A stretch of 64,000 bases of DNA from Bacillota bacterium (GTDB lineage: Bacteria > Bacillota > Clostridia > Acetivibrionales > DSM-1351), in the NCBI GenBank assembly GCA_023400235.1, contig JAEXFI010000046.1, positions 1 through 64,000 on the forward strand, in the 5' to 3' direction. The translations under genes and the position numbers were made by a program. Shown here in pieces: positions 1 through 9,769 of the stretch (positions are counted from its first letter, which is position 1; the number at the start of each line of letters is the position of its first letter). The notes beneath the pieces were generated by a model. That model had not been told where the DNA came from. It did not search any database and worked only from the letters and a program-made list of their open reading frames with translations.

Positions 1-49
1 ATGAACCTGTCTCAAAACCGCCGTTTACGATTAATTCAATTGTAGACAT
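1..49 (-). CDS. N-terminus of a surface-type protein (partial)
   Basis: Only the first 16 codons are in the window. The start ATG is at 47-49 on the minus strand, with a strong ribosome site (AGGAGGTG, 61-69) just upstream. The peptide begins MSTIELIVNGGFETGS. The NGGFETG motif is typical of the start of carbohydrate-binding or jelly-roll type domains in secreted and spore-surface proteins of clostridia, but the rest is out of view, so no function is assigned. It is divergent from the glycosyltransferase gene at 251, which could act on a surface protein; that link is inference. Confidence 0.6.
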   Translation of the reverse strand, partial: MSTIELIVNGGFETGS

Positions 50-250
50 ATTATATATTTCACCTCCTGAAAATTATGAGAGCATGAAGAAAAGTTCATT
101 AACATGCTATGTATTAGTATATGAGCATGCTGCAACTTTTGTAACTTGTGCAAATGCGTGTATAAAAAAGTGACGTTATCAGGTATTGAATCATATATAT
201 AGATAAGACAGATTTAAGTGTCCAATATATAAGAGCAAAGGGAGAAAAGC

Positions 251-1201
251 ATGGAAACGGAAAAGACTAAGTTAGTCTTTTTTTCAAAGGGAGATAATAA
301 ATTCATTAATGAAATTATAGAGAAGCTGGGAGTACAATACGATATTAAAGTAATTACAATATCATCTGCGGCAGAGTATAAGCTCATGGATCAATGGATG
401 GAGTGGGCAGAGGTTTGCTGGTTTGAGTGGTGTGACGAGCTTATAGCCTATGGAAGCAATCTGGAGCTGGCAAAGAATAAAAAAGTATTATGCAGGCTGC
501 ATAGCTATGAAGCATTTACGAATTATCCGTCAAGAGTCAACTGGGAGAATGTGTATAGGCTTGTATTTGTCTCTGAGGATATCAGAAAATATGTAATTGA
601 GCATTTCAAAATCAACAAGGAAAATACAATCGTTATCCCCAATGGAGTAGATATAGAAAAGGTAATCTACCGGCAAAAAAAGCCCGGCTTCAATATAGCC
701 TATGTAGGTTATATAAACTATAAAAAGGGTCCAATGCTGCTTTTACACACCTTCAAGGCAATATTTGATGCTGACAGCAGATACCGGTTTTATATAGCCG
801 GCAGGTACCAGGAGCCAAGGTATTACCTGTACTTTAATCAGATGATTAAGGAATTCGGCATGGAGAATAACTTCTTCTTCCAGGGGTGGCAGGCTGACCT
901 TGACAACTGGTTGGAAGACAAGGACTATGTTGTTTGCTCAAGCATTCTGGAATCTCAAAATATGAGTGTCATGCAGGCAATGGCCAAGGGTATCAAGCCC
1001 GTTATACATAATTTTGTAGGGGCACGGAGTATTTACCCTGAAAAATATATATGGAATACCATAGAACAAGCTGTAGAAATGGTAACTGAAAGTAATTATT
1101 CATCTGAAGAGTACAGAAACTTTATAAAGAACAATTATTCTTTGGACCGGCAAATTTTATTAATCAGGGATATGCTGGCCGGTGTTCAGGTAAATCCATA
1201 A
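251..1201 (+). CDS. Glycosyltransferase, GT4-like
   Basis: 316 aa. A GT-B fold transferase that moves a sugar from a nucleotide-sugar donor to an acceptor, likely for surface polysaccharide or protein glycosylation. Visible signs: the mid-protein VIPNGVD motif (residues about 128-134) that precedes the C-terminal Rossmann domain, GYINYKKGP (about 153-161) in the donor-domain entry loop, and the E-x7-E-type region ending SVMQAMAKGIKPV (about 239-251). The N-terminal half is short for the family. The ATG has a GGGAGA ribosome site. The stop touches the leader of the nucleotide-sugar dehydrogenase, so the two are one transcription unit. Acceptor and sugar are unknown. Confidence 0.8.
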   Translation: METEKTKLVFFSKGDNKFINEIIEKLGVQYDIKVITISSAAEYKLMDQWMEWAEVCWFEWCDELIAYGSNLELAKNKKVLCRLHSYEAFTNYPSRVNWENVYRLVFVSEDIRKYVIEHFKINKENTIVIPNGVDIEKVIYRQKKPGFNIAYVGYINYKKGPMLLLHTFKAIFDADSRYRFYIAGRYQEPRYYLYFNQMIKEFGMENNFFFQGWQADLDNWLEDKDYVVCSSILESQNMSVMQAMAKGIKPVIHNFVGARSIYPEKYIWNTIEQAVEMVTESNYSSEEYRNFIKNNYSLDRQILLIRDMLAGVQVNP

Positions 1202-1228
1202 ATGCAAAATAACATTGGGGGATTAGCA

Positions 1229-2539
1229 ATGAAGTCAGAACTGCTTAGTAAAATAGAAGACAGAAGTGCGGTAGTGAGTGTTATAGGCCTGGGTTACGTA
1301 GGATTGCCGCTGGCTTTGGAATTATCCAAGGCAGGCTACAGGGTTGTGGGAATAGATGTAAATGCCGGGATAATTGATAAAGTAAACGCAGGGAACAGTC
1401 ATATAGGCGATGTTAGGGATACGGAGCTGGCTGAGCAGGTAAAAAAAGGGTTGCTACATGCCACAAGTAATTTTGAGTCATTAAAGTCAGTGGATTGCAT
1501 AATCATTTGCGTACCTACTCCACTGGATATGAACAAACAGCCGGATATGGGCTTTATAAAATCAGCCATAAACTCTGTAGCACAGTATTTTCACAGGGGT
1601 ACCCTGGTTATACTGGAAAGCACCACCTACCCGGGAACCACCGAAGAACTTCTGAAGCCTGTATTTGAGAAACAGTCAGGGCTTGAATGTGAAAAAGACT
1701 TTTTTCTTGCCTTTTCACCGGAGAGGGTAGATCCTGGAAATGATGTATTTAAAACAAAAAATACGCCCAAGGTAGTGGGGGGAATTGGAAAAGACAGCAC
1801 TGAACTTGCAGCCGCCTTGTATGGCAATGTACTGGAGGGGGGGATATTCCAGGTATCAAATCCCACGGTAGCTGAGATGGAGAAAATCCTGGAGAATACC
1901 TATAGAAATATAAATATCGCATTGGTAAATGAAATGGCCATAATATGTGAGCAGATGAAAATTAACATATGGGAGGTTATTGATGCAGCAAAGACAAAGC
2001 CATATGGTTTTCAGGCCTTTTACCCCGGGCCGGGAATAGGGGGACATTGTATACCTCTCGATCCCTTTTACCTTACCTGGAAGGCAAGAGAGTACGATTA
2101 TCATACCAGACTCATTGAACTCTCCGGTGAAATAAATGAATATATGCCGCAATATGTTATAGAAAGGATTTACAGGATACTTAACAGATTCAGAAAACCC
2201 ATAAACGGCTCCAAGGTACTTTTATTGGGAATAGCCTATAAGGCTGATGTTTCGGATTACAGGGAAAGTCCGGCGCTGAAGGTGATAGAACTGCTGGAGG
2301 AGCAGGGGGCAAATATATCCTATTATGACCCTTATATTCAGGAACTGTCGTATAAAAACAGCTCATATGTTAACACGCCGCTGACTGCTGAGGCCTTAAA
2401 ACAATCTAATCTGGTAGTAATCACAACACCCCATAGATGCGTTGACTACAAATTCGTGCAGAAGCACTCAATCTTTATATTTGATACAAGAAATGCCATG
2501 AGGGAGCTGGAAGACCGTAGCAATATAGAATTGCTTTAA
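1229..2539 (+). CDS. UDP-sugar 6-dehydrogenase (WbpA/UDP-GlcNAc type)
   Basis: 436 aa. An NAD-dependent four-electron oxidation of a UDP-hexose to the uronic acid, supplying acidic sugars for surface polysaccharide. The NAD-binding GLGYVGLPLA motif is at residues 20-29, and the catalytic Cys lies in GIGGHCIPLDP (about residue 274). The FYLTWKARE sequence after it is typical of the UDP-GlcNAc/UDP-ManNAc dehydrogenase branch (WbpA, WecC, TviB) rather than UDP-glucose dehydrogenase. I chose the ATG at 1229 because GGGGGA precedes it; an in-frame ATG at 1202 lacks a ribosome site. It is downstream of, and probably cotranscribed with, the glycosyltransferase. Exact substrate is not resolvable by eye. 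Confidence 0.85.
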   Translation: MKSELLSKIEDRSAVVSVIGLGYVGLPLALELSKAGYRVVGIDVNAGIIDKVNAGNSHIGDVRDTELAEQVKKGLLHATSNFESLKSVDCIIICVPTPLDMNKQPDMGFIKSAINSVAQYFHRGTLVILESTTYPGTTEELLKPVFEKQSGLECEKDFFLAFSPERVDPGNDVFKTKNTPKVVGGIGKDSTELAAALYGNVLEGGIFQVSNPTVAEMEKILENTYRNINIALVNEMAIICEQMKINIWEVIDAAKTKPYGFQAFYPGPGIGGHCIPLDPFYLTWKAREYDYHTRLIELSGEINEYMPQYVIERIYRILNRFRKPINGSKVLLLGIAYKADVSDYRESPALKVIELLEEQGANISYYDPYIQELSYKNSSYVNTPLTAEALKQSNLVVITTPHRCVDYKFVQKHSIFIFDTRNAMRELEDRSNIELL

Positions 2540-2563
2540 TTGTTCCCACATTTTAAAATAGAA

Positions 2564-2621
2564 AACCATGAACAGGAGCCGTCACAGGCCTTCCGGATTG
2601 TGACGGCTCCTGTTCATGGTT
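2564..2621. terminator. Bidirectional terminator between convergent units
   Basis: A perfect 23-bp inverted repeat (2564-2586 / 2599-2621) with a 12-nt loop. On the minus strand it is followed by a T-rich run (TTTTCTATTTT), so it ends the trp operon; it also lies just after the nucleotide-sugar dehydrogenase on the plus strand. Confidence 0.85.
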
Positions 2622-2634
2622 CGGAAGCCAACTG

Positions 2635-3405
2635 CTAGATTATAGCCTGTTTCATGCTTTTAACATACTCAAAAAGCGGCTGCGCGGAATTCTCTCCATG
2701 TTCTTCAATCAGCTTCACAATTGCGCTACCTACAATTATTCCGTCTGAATATTTGCTTATGGCCGAGGCCTGCTGTGGGGAGGATATACCAAAGCCCACG
2801 GCTACCGGAGTATTGGTAACCGAACGTATAGAGGCAATAATCGAAGGCAGGTCTGTTTTGATTTCTGAGCGTATTCCAGTGACCCCCATGGAGGAAACGC
2901 AATAGACAAAGCCCTGGGCACCAGACGCAATCTGCTCTATGCGTGATTCTGAAGTGGGAGCAATCAGGGATATGATATGAACTCCGTATTTTTCGCCGAA
3001 GGGCAGTAATTCATTCCTCTCCTCATATGGGATGTCAGGTATGATTATTCCGTCAATTCCAGCCTCGCTGCAATCCTTGAAAAAATGGTCGTAGCCATAG
3101 TTGAAAACTGGATTTAAGTAGGTCAGAAAAACCAGTGGTATTTTGGTTTTCAGCCTCACTCCTTTAACCATCTCAAAAATCTTTTTCAGATTTGTCCCGG
3201 CACAAAGGGCTCTCACATTAGCTTTTTGTATAACTTCACCTTCGGCTATGGGGTCAGAAAAGGGTATTCCGATTTCTATGAGGTCGGCACCGGCCTCCGC
3301 CATGGAAAGAATAAACTCACCGGTTTTGTCCAGGGAAGGGTCACCGGCCGTGAGAAAGCCGATAAAGGCTTTTCCGTTCTCAAATGCATTCTTTATTTTA
3401 TTCAT
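2635..3405 (-). CDS. trpA: Tryptophan synthase alpha subunit
   Basis: 256 aa. Cleaves indole-3-glycerol phosphate to indole and glyceraldehyde 3-phosphate inside the TrpA2B2 complex. A TIM barrel: the N-terminal [11 protein letters not shown] motif, the catalytic Glu in [11 protein letters not shown] (about residue 43), the catalytic Asp in [14 protein letters not shown] (about 126), and the phosphate-binding GFGIS and [10 protein letters not shown] segments near the C-terminus. Last gene of the trp operon; its ATG overlaps the 3' end of trpB by 8 bp. Confidence 0.97.
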   Translation of the reverse strand: MNKIKNAFENGKAFIGFLTAGDPSLDKTGEFILSMAEAGADLIEIGIPFSDPIAEGEVIQKANVRALCAGTNLKKIFEMVKGVRLKTKIPLVFLTYLNPVFNYGYDHFFKDCSEAGIDGIIIPDIPYEERNELLPFGEKYGVHIISLIAPTSESRIEQIASGAQGFVYCVSSMGVTGIRSEIKTDLPSIIASIRSVTNTPVAVGFGISSPQQASAISKYSDGIIVGSAIVKLIEEHGENSAQPLFEYVKSMKQAII

Positions 3406-4582
3406 TTATATTCACCCCCATATATCTGGCAATGGCAGCCACATCTTTATCCCCGCGCCCTGACAGGCATACTACGATTATCTGCTCGTTAGTCATTTTA
3501 GGTGCAAGCTTCATGGCATGAGCCACAGCATGGGCACTTTCTATGGCAGGAATAATTCCCTCGGTTTTTGAAAGGTATTCAAAAGCATTAACTGCTTCCG
3601 CATCAGTTACCGGAACGTATTTTGCACGATTTATATCATGCAGATAGGCATGCTCCGGACCTATTCCGGGATAGTCAAGTCCCGCGGAGATGGAATACAC
3701 GGGTGCAATCTGGCCATTTTCGTCCTGACAGAAATACGATTTCATCCCGTGGAAGATTCCAAGCTGACCCTTGGCTATGGTGGCAGCATGGCTGTCGGTG
3801 TCAATTCCCTTACCTGCGGCCTCACAGCCTATAAGCTGCACGGAATGGTCATTTATAAACTCGTAAAAAAGGCCCATTGCATTGCTGCCACCGCCCACAC
3901 AGGCAATTGCTGCATCAGGCAGCCGTCCCTCCTTGTCAAGAATCTGTTCCTTTACTTCCTTTCCGATAATGCTCTGGAAGTCTCTTACGATTTTGGGGAA
4001 GGGATGGGCTCCCATAACAGAGCCCATAACGCAATAGGTATCATCAACCCTGTTCGCCCATTCGCGCAGGGTTTCATTTACTGCATCCTTAAGGGTCTGG
4101 GTTCCGCTGGTAACGGGATGCACTTTTGCACCCAGCAGCTCCATTCTGAATACATTAAGTGCCTGGCGTCTGGTATCCTCAAGACCCATGAATATCTCGC
4201 ATTCCAAACCCATTAAAGCTGCAGCGGTGGCAGTTGCTACTCCATGCTGCCCTGCTCCTGTTTCTGCGATTACACGTTTCTTACCCATTTTTTTCGCCAA
4301 CAGCACCTGACCCAATACGTTGTTTATCTTATGAGAACCTGTGTGGTTCAAGTCCTCGCGCTTAAGATAAACTTTTGCTCCTCCCAGATTTTTTGTCATT
4401 TTCCTGGCATAATACAACAGGGAAGGCCTTCCGGCATATTCCTTCAAAAGTGACTTTAACTCCTGATTGAAATTATAGTCGTTCTTATAAAAGTTATAGC
4501 TTTCTTCCAGCTCTATTATGGAGTTCATCAATATTTCCGGTACATATTGTCCTCCGTGCTTGCCATAACGTCCTTTTACCAT
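3398..4582 (-). CDS. trpB: Tryptophan synthase beta subunit
   Basis: 394 aa. PLP enzyme that condenses indole with serine to form tryptophan. The PLP lysine is in [11 protein letters not shown] (about residue 88), the phosphate-binding GGGSNAMG loop is near 234, and the catalytic Glu sits in ETGAGQHG. Length and order are standard for TrpB1. It starts immediately after the trpF stop, so translation is likely coupled. Confidence 0.97.
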   Translation of the reverse strand: MVKGRYGKHGGQYVPEILMNSIIELEESYNFYKNDYNFNQELKSLLKEYAGRPSLLYYARKMTKNLGGAKVYLKREDLNHTGSHKINNVLGQVLLAKKMGKKRVIAETGAGQHGVATATAAALMGLECEIFMGLEDTRRQALNVFRMELLGAKVHPVTSGTQTLKDAVNETLREWANRVDDTYCVMGSVMGAHPFPKIVRDFQSIIGKEVKEQILDKEGRLPDAAIACVGGGSNAMGLFYEFINDHSVQLIGCEAAGKGIDTDSHAATIAKGQLGIFHGMKSYFCQDENGQIAPVYSISAGLDYPGIGPEHAYLHDINRAKYVPVTDAEAVNAFEYLSKTEGIIPAIESAHAVAHAMKLAPKMTNEQIIVVCLSGRGDKDVAAIARYMGVNINE

Positions 4583-5218
4583 TTATTTCACACTCCTTAT
4601 AATATTCACTATTTTATTTATCTTTTCTGCATCCTTTATACCCTCTGTCTCAACTCCGCTGCTCACGTCCAGACAAAAGGGCTGTACGGCACTTACTGCG
4701 GCAGAGGCATTTTCACAATTAATTCCTCCTGCAAGAAAAAAGGGCCTTCCCAAGTTATCAATGATTTTCCAGTCAAAGGTCCGGCCGCTTCCGCCATATT
4801 CCTTTGCTGAAAAGGTATCCAAAAGCAGGAAGTCGGTATCAAATCCGGAGGCATTCTTAAGAGAGGCGGAGTCCTTTACCCTCAGTGCCTTTATTATGGG
4901 CCTCATGCAGCCTGCAGCCATTAAATCCTCTTTAAGCCTTAAAATGTATTCCTCTGTTTCATCACCGTGCAGCTGGATATAATCAATAACTCCCTGTCGG
5001 CAGAGCTTCTTTATAAAATCAGCCTTATGATTCACAAAAACGCCCACAGCCTTAATCCTGTCATCCAGGGAGGACTTTAAACTCCCGGCAGCCTCCTGAG
5101 TGACCTGCCGGCGGCTGGGTGCAAAAACAAAACCCGCAAAATCCGGCAGTGCTGCATTTACATACTCAATATCCTGTTTTCGGCTTAAGCCGCAAATTTT
5201 TATCTTTGTTTCAGTCAT
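4583..5218 (-). CDS. trpF: Phosphoribosylanthranilate isomerase
   Basis: 211 aa. Amadori rearrangement of phosphoribosylanthranilate to CdRP. TIM-barrel signatures: KICGLSRKQD at the N-terminus (catalytic Cys), FVFAPSRRQV, IQLHGDE, the catalytic Asp in LLLDTF, and FFLAGGINCEN and LDVSSGVET for phosphate binding. The start ATG overlaps the trpC stop (ATGA). Confidence 0.95.
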   Translation of the reverse strand: MTETKIKICGLSRKQDIEYVNAALPDFAGFVFAPSRRQVTQEAAGSLKSSLDDRIKAVGVFVNHKADFIKKLCRQGVIDYIQLHGDETEEYILRLKEDLMAAGCMRPIIKALRVKDSASLKNASGFDTDFLLLDTFSAKEYGGSGRTFDWKIIDNLGRPFFLAGGINCENASAAVSAVQPFCLDVSSGVETEGIKDAEKINKIVNIIRSVK

Positions 5219-6006
5219 CAGCCCTCCATAGCTTTTAAGCTTTTCAACTCTTGGGTTATGTTGCCGCTCCGCATAAGGGTTTCGCCTATAAGCACCCCAT
5301 CAGCACCATTATTTTTCAATAGGGCTATATGTTCAGGGGTTTTTATTCCGCTTTCGGATACAAACAGCCTATCCTCCGGTACCAGCCTCCTGAGCGCAAG
5401 ACTTGTATTTATGTCTACGTCAAAGGTCTGAAGATTTCGGTTGTTAACGCCTATTACCCTGGCACCTGCTTCAAGGGCACTGTACACTTCATTTTCATCA
5501 TGGGCTTCCACCAGACAGGAAAGTCCCAGTTGATCGGCTGTTTTCAAATACTCCCTGATTGTGGAGGTATCCAATATGGAGCATATAAGCAGGATTGCAT
5601 CTGCGCCCAGGGCTTTTGCTTCATATATTTGATAGGGATCTATGGTGAAGTCTTTGCGGAGCACAGGAATGGACGTTTGCTGCTTTATTTCCCTGAGGAA
5701 CCTGTCGCTGCCAAGGAAAAAATATGGTTCAGTCAGCACCGATATTGCGCTTGCCCCGGCTTTTTCATACTCGGCTGCAATCTTAATATAGGGAAAATGC
5801 TCTGAAATGACCCCCTTTGAGGGAGATGCCTTCTTGACCTCACAGATAAAAGACAGATCGTCTTTTTTCAGGGCATTTTCAAAAGAGAAAGGTTGTGAGG
5901 GGGAGAGGCTGCTGTGTGCAGCCTGCTTCACCGACTGAAATGACCGTTCACCTTTTAAGTCCTCAACCCGTATTTTTGTCTTTTCCACTATCTTATCAAG
6001 TATCAT
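5218..6006 (-). CDS. trpC: Indole-3-glycerol phosphate synthase
   Basis: 262 aa. Ring closure of CdRP to indole-3-glycerol phosphate. Signatures: FICEVKKASPSKG (catalytic Lys), SVLTEPYFFLG, VLRKDFTIDPYQI, CLVEAHDENE, VIGVNNRNLQTF and FVSESGI. I start it at the ATG at 6006 because GGGAGG lies 5 nt upstream; a longer frame adds 11 residues without a ribosome site. Middle gene of the trp operon, overlapping trpF. Confidence 0.95.
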   Translation of the reverse strand: MILDKIVEKTKIRVEDLKGERSFQSVKQAAHSSLSPSQPFSFENALKKDDLSFICEVKKASPSKGVISEHFPYIKIAAEYEKAGASAISVLTEPYFFLGSDRFLREIKQQTSIPVLRKDFTIDPYQIYEAKALGADAILLICSILDTSTIREYLKTADQLGLSCLVEAHDENEVYSALEAGARVIGVNNRNLQTFDVDINTSLALRRLVPEDRLFVSESGIKTPEHIALLKNNGADGVLIGETLMRSGNITQELKSLKAMEG

Positions 6007-6041
6007 CTTATCCTCCCATTTCCAAATGTGCCGGCTCACTT

Positions 6042-7088
6042 TTAAACCACCGGAATTCCAGACTGGCAGTCAGCTGCACCCAATGAATTTGACAATGCTG
6101 CAAATTTCTTCATTTGAGCCATTGCGGCACCTGTGTCAATGAGCTCCTCGGCCAGTTTTACACATTCTTTGAGTGTTATCCCGTCATTTGACATGTAAAG
6201 ACAGAGTGCGGAATTAAGAACCACAACATCTCTCTTTGGTCCTTTTATTCCACTCAGAATGTCCAGTGCGATTTTTGCATTTTCTTTAGGAGCTCCGCCC
6301 ACCAGCTCCTGAGAGCTGCACTTGTTCAGGCCAAGCTGTTCGGGACTCAGAAAAAAGCTGTTTAGCTTTCCGTTATTGACTTCGCATATGGTTGAGGTGT
6401 CACACAAGGTTACCTCGTCCAGTCCGTCATGCCCGTGAACCACCATGGCACGCTTTACTCCAAGGTTGGCCAGGACTCTTGCCAGGGGCTCCACCAGATT
6501 TTCATCATACACGCCCAAAAGCTGCATGTTCGCGCCCGCCGGATTTGCCAGAGGGCCAAGAATATTGAAGATAGTCCTGACAGAGAGTTCCTTCCGGACG
6601 GGGGCCGCATATTTCATGGATGAATGGTATGTAGGGGCAAACATAAAGCAGATATCAAGCTCCTCCAATATGTGTGCACTTTGCTCGGCAGTTAACGCTA
6701 TATTTACACCCAGGGCTTCCAACAGGTCCGCACTGCCGCACTTGCTCGAAACAGACCGGTTGCCGTGCTTTGCTACGGGAACTCCCCCCGCCGAAACAAT
6801 AAATGAGGAAACAGTAGATATGTTAAAGGTGTTCGCTTCGTCTCCACCTGTACCCACAATGTCCAACACATCCTTGTCAGGACGGATTTTGGTACATTTT
6901 TCTCTCATAACAGTTGCGCAGGCGGTTATCTCATCTATGGTTTCTCCCTTCATACGCATGGCAGTGAGAAATGAGCCTATCTGTGCATTTGTTGCACGGC
7001 CTTCCATTATTTCCTCCATTACAGTTTTGGTGTCCTCAAGAGTTAAGTTCTGCTTGTTTATTAATTGGTAAATAGCTTCCTGAATCAT
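6042..7088 (-). CDS. trpD: Anthranilate phosphoribosyltransferase
   Basis: 348 aa. Transfers phosphoribose from PRPP to anthranilate. The PRPP-binding motif DIVGTGGDEANTFNIST (about residues 80-96), KHGNRSVSSKCGSADLLEALG (about 108-128) and the VHGHDGLDE motif (about 221-229) are all present. The ATG overlaps the trpG stop. The N-terminal helical domain (about 1-70) is normal length. Confidence 0.96.
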   Translation of the reverse strand: MIQEAIYQLINKQNLTLEDTKTVMEEIMEGRATNAQIGSFLTAMRMKGETIDEITACATVMREKCTKIRPDKDVLDIVGTGGDEANTFNISTVSSFIVSAGGVPVAKHGNRSVSSKCGSADLLEALGVNIALTAEQSAHILEELDICFMFAPTYHSSMKYAAPVRKELSVRTIFNILGPLANPAGANMQLLGVYDENLVEPLARVLANLGVKRAMVVHGHDGLDEVTLCDTSTICEVNNGKLNSFFLSPEQLGLNKCSSQELVGGAPKENAKIALDILSGIKGPKRDVVVLNSALCLYMSNDGITLKECVKLAEELIDTGAAMAQMKKFAALSNSLGAADCQSGIPVV

Positions 7089-7690
7089 TTTACAGCCCTC
7101 CTGTCAATTATGTCTTGTGATTTGCCCAGCCTTAAAAAGTTTTCCAGTATGGTTTTTCCCCTTGGAGTGAGTATGGATTCCGGATGAAACTGTACTCCGA
7201 AAACCTCCGCATCCCTGTGCTTTACTCCCATTACTTCACCGGCATTGTCTTCAGCTATTATCAGCAGCTCGTCGGGAAGAGTCTCCCGAAGCATTGCCAG
7301 AGAGTGATATCTGGCACCTTCGATAACAGGGGGAAGCCCTCTGAAAAGCTCACTGCCGTTTGCAATGTGAATAAGACTCATCTTTCCGTGCATCAACTCC
7401 CGTGCATAAGAGACTGTAGCACCAAAAACCTCACATATTGCCTGATGTCCCAGACACACACCCAGAATGGGCAGTTTTCCGGTGAAATGCCGGATGACTT
7501 CCTCGCATATGCCCGCATCCTTTGGTCTTCCTGGGCCGGGAGAGAGTATTATATGTGTGGGGTTCAGCTTTTCAATTTCAGCAACTGTCAATTGGTCGTT
7601 TCTTATTACCTGAATGTTACTGTTTATAACTCCCACAAGCTGATATAAGTTATAGGAAAAACTGTCATAATTATCAATGAGAAGTATCAT
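7085..7690 (-). CDS. trpG: Anthranilate synthase glutamine amidotransferase
   Basis: 201 aa. Class I glutaminase that supplies ammonia to TrpE. The triad is visible: the nucleophilic Cys in LGVCLGHQAI (about 81), and the His and Glu in GVQFHPESILTP (about 172-174). Oxyanion loop in LSPGPGRP. It is a stand-alone subunit, not fused to TrpE or TrpD. Overlaps trpE (ATGA) and trpD. Confidence 0.95.
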   Translation of the reverse strand: MILLIDNYDSFSYNLYQLVGVINSNIQVIRNDQLTVAEIEKLNPTHIILSPGPGRPKDAGICEEVIRHFTGKLPILGVCLGHQAICEVFGATVSYARELMHGKMSLIHIANGSELFRGLPPVIEGARYHSLAMLRETLPDELLIIAEDNAGEVMGVKHRDAEVFGVQFHPESILTPRGKTILENFLRLGKSQDIIDRRAVK

Positions 7691-9156
7691 CAGTCAAGCT
7701 CCTTTCCTGACAGCTCCAGTGCATTAATTACAGCCTGGGCCTTATTTTCAGCTTCAATGAATTCAGTTTCGGGTACGCTGTCAGCCACAACTCCGCCGCC
7801 TGTCTGAACGTACACGGTATTGTCCTTCAGAATGGCTAAACGTATGGCAATGCAGGTATCCATGTTTCCCGCAAAATCTATGTAGCCTATGGCACCGCCG
7901 TATATACCCCTGCGGAGGCCTTCTACCTCATCAATAATCTGGCAGGCTCTGATTTTGGGAGCTCCGGACAGGGTCCCGGCCGGAAGGAGGGCTGATATTG
8001 CATCCAACTGATCCAGATCCTGTCGCAGCTTCCCGGTGACTTTTGATTCAATATGAATTACGTGGGAAAATTTCCTGATGCTCAGGTGCTCCCTTACCTC
8101 CACAGTTCCAAATTGGCTTATTCTGCCCAGGTCGTTTCTCCCAAGGTCTACCAGCATGTTATGCTCTGAGAGCTCCTTCTCGTCCTGCAGCAGCTCTTTT
8201 ATTATTTGTTCATCTTCAGAAGCACATTTTCCTCGGGGCTTCGTACCCGCAATGGGGAAGGTGGATAAAGTTCCGTTTTCAAGCCGGATAAGAGTTTCAG
8301 GGGAGGTGCCTGCCAGCTCCAGGTCGTCAAATTTCAGGAAGAACATGTAGGGGGATGGATTTGTGGTCCTCAGAATTCTGTATGCATCAAAAAGGCTTCC
8401 CTCAAACCGTGCAGTCCTCCGATTGGATGGAACAGCCTGAAATATATCTCCCTCATGAATGTAAGACTTGACCTTATTTACAATTTCGCAGTATTCCTCT
8501 TTGCAAAATACAGGCGTCAGGGGAGAGAGCAGCCTGGAAGGAAGGGAGAGAGCGTCTGTGGAAGCTTTGATTAAAGCCGCCATACCCTCCAGTTCCCTGA
8601 TGGCTGCTTTATAGTTTTCTTCCAGGTTACGGGTCTTTATATTAACTATTAATATTATTTTTTGTCTAAAATGGTCAAAGGCAATAATTTTGTCAAACAG
8701 CATAAGATCCACATCGTTAAATTTTGCCTCGTCAATACCGTCCAACTTGAGAACCGGCTCGCTGTATTTGATATAATCATATGCAAAGTACCCCACAAAG
8801 CCGCCTGTAAAGGGAGGAAGAAATTCCAGCCTGGGACTTTTATATTCTTTCAGAATATTTCTGATATAAGCATTCGGATCGGAGGTCTCCGTATTCAGGT
8901 TCACACTGCCCTGTATATGAAGGCGGCCGTCCTTGCACTTCAATTGGACTACGGGATTAAAACCCAGGAACGAGTAACGGCCCCACTTTTCACCGTTTTC
9001 CACGCTTTCCAGCAGGTAATACCGGCTGCTTATGGCTTTAATGTTTTTGAGTACCGCAATTGGCGTTTTGATATCTGACAGGATTTCACGGCTTACCGGA
9101 ACTACAGTATAACCTTCGGATAATTCTTTTGCTTCAGCTAGACTTGGCCTGTACAT
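7690..9156 (-). CDS. trpE: Anthranilate synthase component I
   Basis: 488 aa. Converts chorismate to anthranilate. The chorismate-binding domain carries GDIFQAVPSNR, SPYMFFLKF, LAGTSPETLIRLENG, IAGTKPRG, DLGRNDLGR, SALLPAGTLSGAPK and YVQTGGGVVADS. The N-terminal feedback region includes LLESVENGEKWGRYSFLG, where the LLES element typically binds tryptophan. I choose the ATG at 9156, preceded by AAAAGGAG; an upstream in-frame ATG at 9189 has no ribosome site. First gene behind the T-box. Confidence 0.96.
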   Translation of the reverse strand: MYRPSLAEAKELSEGYTVVPVSREILSDIKTPIAVLKNIKAISSRYYLLESVENGEKWGRYSFLGFNPVVQLKCKDGRLHIQGSVNLNTETSDPNAYIRNILKEYKSPRLEFLPPFTGGFVGYFAYDYIKYSEPVLKLDGIDEAKFNDVDLMLFDKIIAFDHFRQKIILIVNIKTRNLEENYKAAIRELEGMAALIKASTDALSLPSRLLSPLTPVFCKEEYCEIVNKVKSYIHEGDIFQAVPSNRRTARFEGSLFDAYRILRTTNPSPYMFFLKFDDLELAGTSPETLIRLENGTLSTFPIAGTKPRGKCASEDEQIIKELLQDEKELSEHNMLVDLGRNDLGRISQFGTVEVREHLSIRKFSHVIHIESKVTGKLRQDLDQLDAISALLPAGTLSGAPKIRACQIIDEVEGLRRGIYGGAIGYIDFAGNMDTCIAIRLAILKDNTVYVQTGGGVVADSVPETEFIEAENKAQAVINALELSGKELD

Positions 9157-9244
9157 TAAACCACTCCTTTTAAGATTTATAGTATTCATACAAATGTGAA
9201 CTGCTGTTAAGGCATGAGCTGCCGGGACAATTCAATTCACTGCA

Positions 9245-9535
9245 GAAAATAAAAACACCCGCCCCATGACTGAAATATAAGTCAAGGACGAGTGTATAAT
9301 TCACCCGCGGTGCCACCTTGTTTTGTAAGAATAAAATAAATCCTACACACTTGCAGAAATACCATCATATTTCCCACAAATAACGCTTGTGCAACGTCGC
9401 AGAATACTCTGAAGGAAATACCTTCATTTGACTGCGCCCTCAGTGGTCCATTTGATGTACTGCGTTCTGCGGGGCTCTCAGCTTCCCCCGCTCTCTGTAA
9501 GTGCACGTTTAGGAATTATTTAAAAAATTCCAACA
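9245..9535 (-). promoter_or_regulatory. Tryptophan T-box leader
   Basis: Reading leftwards, the leader contains the T-box sequence GGTGGCACCGCGGGTGA (9317-9301), which pairs with the uncharged tRNA acceptor end, followed by a G-C rich terminator stem with a TTTTT run (about 9295-9250). The specifier codon is read as UGG at 9450-9448, followed by the usual purine. An uncharged tRNA-Trp is expected to favour antitermination and raise trpEGDCFBA expression. The five-prime limit is approximate. Confidence 0.9.
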
Positions 9536-9642
9536 CCGTTATCTCCACTTCAACGGTTTAAAGGGCAGATATTTAATTAATAATAGATTACATCCAATAT
9601 AATTTTTTGTCAATAAGGAAATTTAAGTAAATTTAAGTAAAT

Positions 9643-9732
9643 TTAATAAAAGTTATGGACTTCAATAACTAAGTAAATTCCAGTAGATTAATAAAAGCTA
9701 TGGCCTTCAAGAACTAAGTAAATTCCAGAGAG
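9643..9732. repeat. Two tandem 45-bp imperfect repeats
   Basis: Two adjacent copies (9643-9687 and 9688-9732) that start TTAATAAAAG and share ACTAAGTAAATTCCAG, differing at a handful of positions. Just upstream (9620-9645) are shorter AAGTAAATTT repeats. They fill the AT-rich gap between the trp leader and ytaF. No gene is seen here. Confidence 0.75.
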
Positions 9733-9769
9733 CTAATTACAACTAGAATTTAAATAAATTTAAAAAAAT

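Noticed and set aside
9282..9506. 74-codon ORF on the minus strand
   Set aside because: It lies wholly within the tryptophan T-box leader.
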